From positions 286,980-350,979 of the forward strand of contig NZ_DOEH01000015.1 in assembly GCF_003533305.1 (NCBI RefSeq): DNA of 64,000 nucleotides. The letters run 5' to 3'. The notes under the pieces are model-generated. The model searched no databases, was not told the DNA's origin, and worked only from the letters and a program-made list of their open reading frames with translations. This document shows positions 58,183-64,000 of the stretch, one piece after another. The stretch comes from Providencia sp. (GTDB taxonomy: Bacteria; Pseudomonadota; Gammaproteobacteria; Enterobacterales; Enterobacteriaceae). A program made the translations under genes and the position numbers. How positions within the stretch are numbered: position 1 is the stretch's first letter; every line of letters begins with the position of its first letter.

Positions 58183-58398
58183 CTATTTGACCTGCCGACC
58201 AATAATACCACCAACCGCTGCACCACCGATCGTTCCTAGTGGACTACCATCAGTGAGTATTGCCCCACCAACTGCACCTACGCCAGCGCCGATTGTCGTA
58301 TGTTTATCTCGTTTCGACATGTTTGAGCATGCGCCCACACTGATAGCGATAGTCGTTACAATAACAAAAGATAGAATGCGTTTGCTTAGAGTATTCAT
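58183..58398 (-). CDS. osmB: OsmB, osmotically inducible outer-membrane lipoprotein
   Basis: Small lipoprotein made on osmotic and stationary-phase stress. The ATG at 58398, with AAGGA upstream, gives 71 residues; a longer frame to 58419 is less likely. The lipobox Val-Gly-Ala-Cys (Cys at about residue 24) is followed by Ser-Asn-x-Ser-Lys-Arg-Asp and a Gly-rich region (Gly-Ala-Val-Gly-Gly-Ala-Ile-Leu-Thr-Asp-Gly-Ser; Gly-Gly-Ala-Ala-Val-Gly-Gly) as in E. coli OsmB. Confidence 0.92.
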   Translation of the reverse strand: MNTLSKRILSFVIVTTIAISVGACSNMSKRDKHTTIGAGVGAVGGAILTDGSPLGTIGGAAVGGIIGRQVK

Positions 58399-58533
58399 TT
58401 TATTGATCCTTAAATTCAAATTATTACATGTTTAAAATATCATGGTCGTTGATTTAACAAATAAGAATAATCAGGAATAAATATCAATAAATGTAGATTT
58501 TTTAACGTTAAATGCGATTTTTGTGTTAAGGCT

Positions 58534-58573
58534 AAAAAATAAAAGACTACTGACGATTTTGTCAGCAGTCTTT
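58534..58573 (-). terminator. rnb terminator
   Basis: AAAGACTACTGAC (58542-58554) pairs with GTCAGCAGTCTTT (58561-58573), one mismatch; the minus-strand product ends in TATTTTTT. It lies 20 bases after the rnb stop. Confidence 0.93.
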
Positions 58574-58593
58574 AGATAATAGCACAATTGTTA

Positions 58594-60537
58594 TTATGCC
58601 GCAGGGCGAGCAACGATATTTCGAGTTTCCATACGAACTTCGGCAATATTGACATCGATGATGTCGTTGAGCTGATAAGCTTTTTCACCTTTAATCAGAA
58701 CACACCCAGTTTCTTGGCTGCATTGAACTTCATCGCGTACGCTATGAAGGAATGGCGCAGGGATGAAAGCGATCGCACCATTGCCAGTCAGTCTGACTCG
58801 AATACCGCCACGGGTAATATCAATAATTTCAGCAGGAAATTTTTTATCAGTACCTTCAAATGGCTTCAAGAATCGGGAATATAACCAATCCCCAACGTCT
58901 CGTTCAGCCATACGGTTAGCTCGGCGACGCTCAGCCAGTTTAAGTGACAGTTCTTCATTCGGCTTATTGGTTGACGGCTTACCGGCAATAATGGACTTTA
59001 ACAGACGGTGGTTGACAATATCGGTATATTTACGAATTGGAGATGTCCATGTTGCATAAGCATTAAATCCTAAGCCAAAATGTGGGCCTGGATCGGCTTT
59101 AATTTCTGCAAATGTCTGATAACGGCGAATACGGCTATCTAAAAATTGGGTAGGTTGTGAATCTAATTGAAGGCGTAATTGGCGGAATCCTTCAAGTGAA
59201 AGTAGTGACTCCGCTGTTGTTTCAATACCGTTATCTTTAAGGGTTTGAACTACTTGATCAATTTGTAATGGGTCAAAGCCCATATGTACGTTAAAGACAC
59301 CAAAACCTAATTTATTTTTTAATACAGACGCAGCGCACAGATTTGACGTTATCATGGCTTCTTCGACAATGCGATTAGCACTACGACGGCTTTCTGAAAC
59401 GATGTCAACGACATCACCTTTATCATCTAACACAAAGCGGTAATCCGGTCTGTCTTTAAACACGAGTGCATGATCATCACGCCACTGTAGGCGTTTATCT
59501 GCCATCTCTTTTAATAACAGAATTTGTTGCTTGTCGCTTTCATTCTTTGGCTGCCAACTACCTGTATTTTCTAGCCAATCAGAAAGTTCATCATAAACTA
59601 GCTTAGATTTTGACTCTACCCATGCACTGAAAAATTCAATATTTTCAGAAATAGAACCATCTTGGTGGATCAAGGCAACACAAACTAAGGCTGGCCGACG
59701 CTCATTTGGACGTAAGGAACATAGATTGTCAGATAATATGCGCGGCAGCATCGGGATATTAAAACCCGGTAAATAGTTAGTGAAAGAGCGGGAAAGGGCG
59801 AGTTTATCGAGCTCACTTCCTTCGCTGATATAGCTAGTTGGGTCAGCAATGGCGATAAATAATTTTAAATCGCCGTTTTCAGTTTTTTCAATATAAAGTG
59901 CATCATCCATATCTTCAGTGCTTGCACTATCAATAGTCACAAAATGCAGCCCAGTTAAATCAACACGTTCAATACCCTGATCATCACGCTCACAGTCAAC
60001 CATTTGTGGTTCATCACGGTCTAATTGGTGACGGCGTAACGTTACCCACCAAGGAGCAAAATGGTCAGCGCCATCAGTAATGTATTCAGTGATGTCTGCA
60101 TAAAATGCCTTATCACCTTTTAAGGGATGGCGACGCATTTGTGCGACGGCCCAGTCATCTTGTTTGAATTGATGTGTAATTCCATCTATTGGGCGACAGG
60201 AAATAGCGTCTTTTAATAAAGGATGATCGGGGATAATAAATAATCGATTGTCGTTTTCTTTTTTCTGAATTTTACCGACAAAACGTTCAAGAAAAGGTTC
60301 TACAAGCTCTTCTGGCTCTACAAATTCACGGTCTTTATCTGTATGTACGGAGGCAATAACGCGGTCACCATGCATGACTTTTTTCATCTGCGGAGGTGGG
60401 ATAAAGTAACTTTTTTGTCCATCAACTTCTAAAAAACCGAAACCTTTTTCAGTACCTTTAACTAGGCCTTCAACTCGGGGGGTTTGGGCATGTAATTTTT
60501 GTTTAAGCTGTGCGAGCAATGGGTTATCTTGAAACAT
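58594..60537 (-). CDS. rnb: Exoribonuclease II
   Basis: Processive 3'-to-5' exoribonuclease. The ATG at 60537 (Met-Phe-Gln-Asp-Asn-Pro-Leu-Leu-Ala) gives 647 residues and the E. coli N-terminus; the frame opens three codons earlier. Cold-shock domains (about residues 20-160), the RNB domain with the metal site [13 protein letters not shown], and a C-terminal S1 domain ([10 protein letters not shown]) are intact. Confidence 0.96.
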   Translation of the reverse strand: MFQDNPLLAQLKQKLHAQTPRVEGLVKGTEKGFGFLEVDGQKSYFIPPPQMKKVMHGDRVIASVHTDKDREFVEPEELVEPFLERFVGKIQKKENDNRLFIIPDHPLLKDAISCRPIDGITHQFKQDDWAVAQMRRHPLKGDKAFYADITEYITDGADHFAPWWVTLRRHQLDRDEPQMVDCERDDQGIERVDLTGLHFVTIDSASTEDMDDALYIEKTENGDLKLFIAIADPTSYISEGSELDKLALSRSFTNYLPGFNIPMLPRILSDNLCSLRPNERRPALVCVALIHQDGSISENIEFFSAWVESKSKLVYDELSDWLENTGSWQPKNESDKQQILLLKEMADKRLQWRDDHALVFKDRPDYRFVLDDKGDVVDIVSESRRSANRIVEEAMITSNLCAASVLKNKLGFGVFNVHMGFDPLQIDQVVQTLKDNGIETTAESLLSLEGFRQLRLQLDSQPTQFLDSRIRRYQTFAEIKADPGPHFGLGFNAYATWTSPIRKYTDIVNHRLLKSIIAGKPSTNKPNEELSLKLAERRRANRMAERDVGDWLYSRFLKPFEGTDKKFPAEIIDITRGGIRVRLTGNGAIAFIPAPFLHSVRDEVQCSQETGCVLIKGEKAYQLNDIIDVNIAEVRMETRNIVARPAA

Positions 60538-60686
60538 ACTTACCATTTATTTTGTGAGGTTGAGTTTGACTCTATTGTTACGTAAGACAAAGTATTAGGG
60601 CAAGAAAAAAATGCGCTTTTAACCATATCTGAGAGCTAATAGGAATTAACTAAAGGTTAATAACGATTAGCTGAGAGTCAAATTTA

Positions 60687-61328
60687 TTAATTTTCAGGAT
60701 ATACTTTGTCTTTGAATTCGCATAAATCTTCGATAATACAAGAGCCGCAACGCGGTTTTCGCGCAATGCAAGTATATCTGCCATGTAGTATAAACCAATG
60801 ATGACAATCAACTTTAAACTCTGCTGGGACGACTTTTAATAACTTATCTTCGACTTCAACGACATTTTTACCTGATGCGAAATTGGTACGATTACAAACT
60901 CTAAAAATATGCGTATCAACAGCAATTGTTGGCCAACCAAATGCAGTATTCAGTACTACATTGGCTGTTTTACGACCAACACCCGGTAAAGCTTCAAGCG
61001 CTTCACGGTCTTCTGGAACTTGGCTATTATGTTTTTCAATTAAAATTTTACAGGTTTTAAAAACACTTTCAGCTTTAGTATTAAATAAGCCAATGGTTTT
61101 TATATATGATTTTATGCCATCGACACCCAGAGCCATGAGCTTTTCTGGGGTATTTGCAACAGGATATAATTTTGCGGTTGCTTTATTAACACTGACATCA
61201 GTTGCTTGCGCTGAAAGCAATACCGCAATAAGTAACTCAAAAGGGGAGTTAAATTTTAACTCCGTTGTTGGATGAGGATTGTTATCGCGTAGGCGAGTTA
61301 GAATCTCAAGGCGTTTTGATTTATTCAT
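60687..61328 (-). CDS. nth: Endonuclease III
   Basis: DNA glycosylase/AP-lyase that removes oxidised pyrimidines. 213 residues. The helix-hairpin-helix Leu-Pro-Gly-Val-Gly-Arg-Lys holds catalytic Lys120, and Asp138 is in Val-Asp-Thr-His. The [4Fe-4S] cysteines are 187, 194, 197 and 203, the E. coli positions. It follows rsxE by 18 bases, as the last gene of the rsx operon. Confidence 0.96.
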   Translation of the reverse strand: MNKSKRLEILTRLRDNNPHPTTELKFNSPFELLIAVLLSAQATDVSVNKATAKLYPVANTPEKLMALGVDGIKSYIKTIGLFNTKAESVFKTCKILIEKHNSQVPEDREALEALPGVGRKTANVVLNTAFGWPTIAVDTHIFRVCNRTNFASGKNVVEVEDKLLKVVPAEFKVDCHHWFILHGRYTCIARKPRCGSCIIEDLCEFKDKVYPEN

Positions 61329-61346
61329 TGCTCACATAATATTAAT

Positions 61347-62060
61347 TTAAGAAATATGACTACCGCACCCTTGTTGTTTTTCATATTCGCGGGCTGGTTG
61401 TTGATCCAGTTTCAGGGCGGCTCTTTTTTTCATTTTTTCATCTATCAAATACTTACAGGCTAACATTAAGGCTAAGCCAATAAATGCACCTGGGGGCAGC
61501 ATAGCGAGTAAAAATGGTGAGTCAAGGTGTAAGACTTCAATTCTTATGGATTTAGCCCATGATCCTAGTAATAAATCGGCACCATCAAATAGGGTTCCAT
61601 TGCCTAAAATTTCACGCATTGCGCCAAGCACAAAAAGTGCAGCGGTAGCACCAAGTCCCATTGCTAAGCCATCTATCGCAGATAAATGGACAGGATTTCG
61701 TGACGCATAAGCTTCGGCACGCCCAATGACGATACAGTTTGTAACGATAAGAGGGATAAATATTCCAAGTGATTCATATAAGCCAAAGGCATAGGCATTA
61801 ATAAGCATTTGAACAGCACTAACAACCGAAGCGATGATCATAACATAAATTGGGATACGTATTTCTGCCGGAACCCAGCGGCGAAAGGCAGAGATAGCGA
61901 CATTAGTACAAATTAGAACTAACGTCGTGGCTAATCCAAGCCCCAATGCGTTGGTTGCTGTTGAAGAAACCGCCAATAATGGGCATAAACCCAATAATTG
62001 CACTAGAGCAGAGTTATTTTTCCATAACCCTTGAACCATCAGATCTTTAGATTCACTCAT
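61347..62060 (-). CDS. rsxE: RsxE, membrane subunit of the Rsx/Rnf electron-transfer complex
   Basis: Inner-membrane subunit of the complex that in E. coli keeps SoxR reduced and in other bacteria couples ferredoxin and NADH to ion movement. 237 residues, six hydrophobic helices, with conserved [17 protein letters not shown] and [11 protein letters not shown], whose cysteines bind an iron-sulfur cluster at the membrane centre with RsxA. It starts two bases after the rsxG stop. Confidence 0.95.
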   Translation of the reverse strand: MSESKDLMVQGLWKNNSALVQLLGLCPLLAVSSTATNALGLGLATTLVLICTNVAISAFRRWVPAEIRIPIYVMIIASVVSAVQMLINAYAFGLYESLGIFIPLIVTNCIVIGRAEAYASRNPVHLSAIDGLAMGLGATAALFVLGAMREILGNGTLFDGADLLLGSWAKSIRIEVLHLDSPFLLAMLPPGAFIGLALMLACKYLIDEKMKKRAALKLDQQPAREYEKQQGCGSHIS

Positions 62061-62062
62061 TA

Positions 62063-62692
62063 TTACTCATCCCCGCAAATAGGGTAACTCGATAATTCTT
62101 GCTGTATATGTTGCATAAATACAGCGGTACGTTTTGTGGCATTAACAACCGCTCTGGGGGTTATCGTTGCGCCAGTGAATTGGTCGAATTCACCACCATC
62201 TTTTTTTACTGCCCATTTAGGGTCGTTATCGGATTCCATTTTTTTACCACTAAAATGGGTTATCCAATCAGAAATACGTGTTTCAATTTTATCACCAAGA
62301 CCTGGTGTTTCATGATGCTCAGTCACTCGGACTCCTAGTACCGTACCTTTGAAATCCGCACCAACTAAAAGATGAATAGCACCTGAATAACCGTCGCGAG
62401 CGGTACTTTCTAATGCGGCTGCAACGGGTTCACCATTTTTTCGGGCTATATAAAGCCGTCTTGGTAGTTTATTACCTAAAACAGATTCATTGGTGACAAG
62501 ATAACACTCTTTGGCCAAATCATTATCATATAGCTCAGATGGCACGACTTGATCGAGTAATTTCTTTTGTACGAGAGCTGCTTGTTCCGCAATAGTTTCT
62601 TTAGTCAAAGTATAGACTGCGGCACTGAGTGCGGTAGTTCCCGCAGCAAATAGTGCTAAAATTGTACTATGGCGTCGCATCGTATTTAACAT
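62063..62692 (-). CDS. rsxG: RsxG, FMN-binding subunit of the Rsx/Rnf complex
   Basis: Periplasm-facing flavoprotein subunit, 209 residues. An N-terminal membrane helix (about residues 8-28) is followed by the FMN domain with Ala-Asp-Phe-x-Gly-Thr-Val-Leu-Gly-Val and the covalent FMN threonine in [13 protein letters not shown]. It is between rsxD and rsxE. Confidence 0.95.
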   Translation of the reverse strand: MLNTMRRHSTILALFAAGTTALSAAVYTLTKETIAEQAALVQKKLLDQVVPSELYDNDLAKECYLVTNESVLGNKLPRRLYIARKNGEPVAAALESTARDGYSGAIHLLVGADFKGTVLGVRVTEHHETPGLGDKIETRISDWITHFSGKKMESDNDPKWAVKKDGGEFDQFTGATITPRAVVNATKRTAVFMQHIQQELSSYPICGDE

Positions 62693-62701
62693 ATTGGTTT
62701 C

Positions 62702-63787
62702 CTACTTATGTCCATGTCCGTACGCGCGAGGCTGCGTATAGTAGTCAATTAATGGCACTGTAATATTGGCCAATAATACCGCAAAGGCGACGGCATCTGG
62801 ATATCCACCATAAACGCGTATTACCCAGACTAAAAATCCAATCATGATACCAAATATAATTCGGCCCTTAGGTGTCGTTGAGGCGGTGACTGGGTCGGTT
62901 GCGATAAAAAATGCCCCAAGCATCGTTGCGCCTGATAACAATTGAACTAAAGGTTGCGAATAACGGCCATCATCAATTAACCAACTGATGATAGAGAAAA
63001 ATGCTAAAGTGCCGATAAATGCGACAGGGATCTGCCAGCTAATAATACGGCGGTTAAGCATAATCAAACCACCAATAAGATAAGCAATATTGACCCATTG
63101 CCAACCTATACCAGCAAGAGACCCTTGCAAAATAGGTTGCTGTAATACTTCAGATATCGAGTGGGTTAATAAACCTGTTTTAAAGCTATCTAAAGGTGTC
63201 GCTTGGCTCATGCCATCGACACCCATCCGTAACTGCTCTAAAGTAACTCCAGTGGGAGTATGACCACTCATAATGACAGATAAGCTATCCATTGCAGAAA
63301 TAGAAAGCGTTTGTAATTCTTGTGGGGGTAACCAGTTAGTCATTTGGACGGGAAATGAAATAAGTAAGACAACATAACCAACCATTGCGGGATTAAATGG
63401 ATTTTGCCCTAATCCACCATAACATTGTTTGGCAATAATAATGGCAAATACAGTACCAAGTACGATAAGCCACCAAGGTGCTAATGGCGGTAAACTTACG
63501 CCAAGTAATAAGGCAGTTACAATCGCTGAATTATCTTTCAGTACGGGAAGTATAGGTTGTTTGCGTAAGCGAATTGCAATAGCTTCTGTTATAGCAGCCG
63601 TCACCATCGCTAAAATAATTTGATAAAGTGTACCGATACCAAAAAAATAGGTTTGAACAGCAATACCGGGGATTGCTGCAAGTAAAACCCAGAACATTAT
63701 CTGACTGGTACTTTGCCTATCATGAGTAAATGGGGCACTAGCTATTTTTAATCGGCGATTTTTCGCATCAAGTGGCCTAAATTTCAT
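62702..63787 (-). CDS. rsxD: RsxD, membrane FMN subunit of the Rsx/Rnf complex
   Basis: Polytopic membrane subunit, 361 residues with about ten helices. Phe-Asn-Pro-Ala-Met-Val-Gly-Tyr, the covalent FMN threonine motif [10 protein letters not shown] and [12 protein letters not shown] are conserved. The N-terminus is about ten residues longer than in E. coli. It starts 10 bases after the rsxC stop. Confidence 0.95.
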   Translation of the reverse strand: MKFRPLDAKNRRLKIASAPFTHDRQSTSQIMFWVLLAAIPGIAVQTYFFGIGTLYQIILAMVTAAITEAIAIRLRKQPILPVLKDNSAIVTALLLGVSLPPLAPWWLIVLGTVFAIIIAKQCYGGLGQNPFNPAMVGYVVLLISFPVQMTNWLPPQELQTLSISAMDSLSVIMSGHTPTGVTLEQLRMGVDGMSQATPLDSFKTGLLTHSISEVLQQPILQGSLAGIGWQWVNIAYLIGGLIMLNRRIISWQIPVAFIGTLAFFSIISWLIDDGRYSQPLVQLLSGATMLGAFFIATDPVTASTTPKGRIIFGIMIGFLVWVIRVYGGYPDAVAFAVLLANITVPLIDYYTQPRAYGHGHK

Positions 63788-63797
63788 CTTTTATCAC

Positions 63798-64000
63798 TTA
63801 CTCTGTAGTTGTCTGTTCATTTTGTTTCTGAGTTTGCTTCGCTTTCACGCGGGCTATTGCTGCAGCTACTGCAATTTTACGGGGATCAGTTTCTTCTTCA
63901 ATTGGCATCTGCGCGGCAGGAGCTAGTTCATCTTCAATCGTCACTTGTGTCGCTAATTCCGTTTGTGCTTGGGCTAGTTTTTTGGCTTTTGCACGTGCAA
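63798..64000 (-). CDS. rsxC: RsxC, C-terminal end (partial, start outside window)
   Basis: The minus-strand frame ending in TAA at 63798-63800 is open to the window edge and encodes about 66 residues. They form the Ala/Lys/Gln-rich tail typical of long RsxC proteins, with Asp-Pro-Arg-Lys-Ile-Ala-Val-Ala-Ala-Ala-Ile-Ala-Arg near the end. RsxC is the NADH/FMN and iron-sulfur subunit; its catalytic part is outside the window. Confidence 0.9.
   Translation of the reverse strand, partial: ARAKAKKLAQAQTELATQVTIEDELAPAAQMPIEEETDPRKIAVAAAIARVKAKQTQKQNEQTTTE

Noticed and set aside
58178..58435. Plus-strand open frame rich in Pro and Ala
   Set aside because: It is the exact antisense of osmB; its composition reflects the Gly-rich osmB sequence.

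Overview
The window looks like chromosomal backbone of an AT-rich member of the Morganellaceae, most likely Providencia or a close relative. Nearly all housekeeping proteins are close to Escherichia coli counterparts, and gene order largely follows the E. coli opp–tonB–trp–topA–acnA–pyrF–rnb–nth–rsx stretch. The DNA is much more AT-rich than E. coli, trpG and trpD are separate genes, and several E. coli genes of this stretch (kch, yciI, yciQ) are absent. The genus is inferred from memory of the families; no search was run.

Layout. 1–5.9 kb: end of one oppA-like gene, then oppA-oppB-oppC-oppD-oppF for oligopeptide uptake. 5.9–10.8 kb: yciU and clsA (-), small yciY, tonB (+), yciA (-), a small YqaE/Pmp3-like membrane protein, yciB (-). 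10.9–14.7 kb: a SulP anion transporter placed between yciB and yciC, then ompW with a perfect FNR-type box. 15–19.1 kb: a two-partner secretion operon (short TpsA exoprotein, then TpsB transporter). 19.6–26.6 kb: the complete trp operon on the minus strand, with leader peptide, attenuator, operator and promoter. 26.6–29.6 kb: rnm, yciO, rluB. 29.6–33.4 kb: an orphan TpsA paralogue and an unrecognised lipoprotein. 33.5–39.3 kb: cobO, yciK, sohB, yciN, topA. 39.3–47.4 kb: accessory block of a LysR regulator, a DAACS transporter with a MetC-type lyase, sodC and an M13 peptidase, followed by cysB; two ERIC-like palindromes lie here. 47.7–54.4 kb: acnA, an unrecognised 147-residue protein, an unrecognised coiled-coil protein, hemB, ribA. 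54.6–64 kb: pgpB, lapA, lapB, pyrF, yciH, osmB, rnb, nth, and rsxE, rsxG, rsxD and the end of rsxC.

Most of the window is ordinary conserved chromosome. The accessory content sits in discrete slots: ompW/trpA, rluB/cobO, topA/cysB and acnA/ribA. The most unusual signal is a duplicated short TpsA system: two 714–715-residue TpsA proteins with matching N-terminal secretion domains and matching upstream DNA, but only one TpsB, lying on either side of trp–rluB. Other items for follow-up are the orphan lipoprotein behind an FNR-type box, the Lys/Ser-rich coiled-coil protein, and the LysR–transporter–C-S lyase unit with a CRP-like site. I saw no rRNA, tRNA, CRISPR array, transposase, integrase or phage genes.
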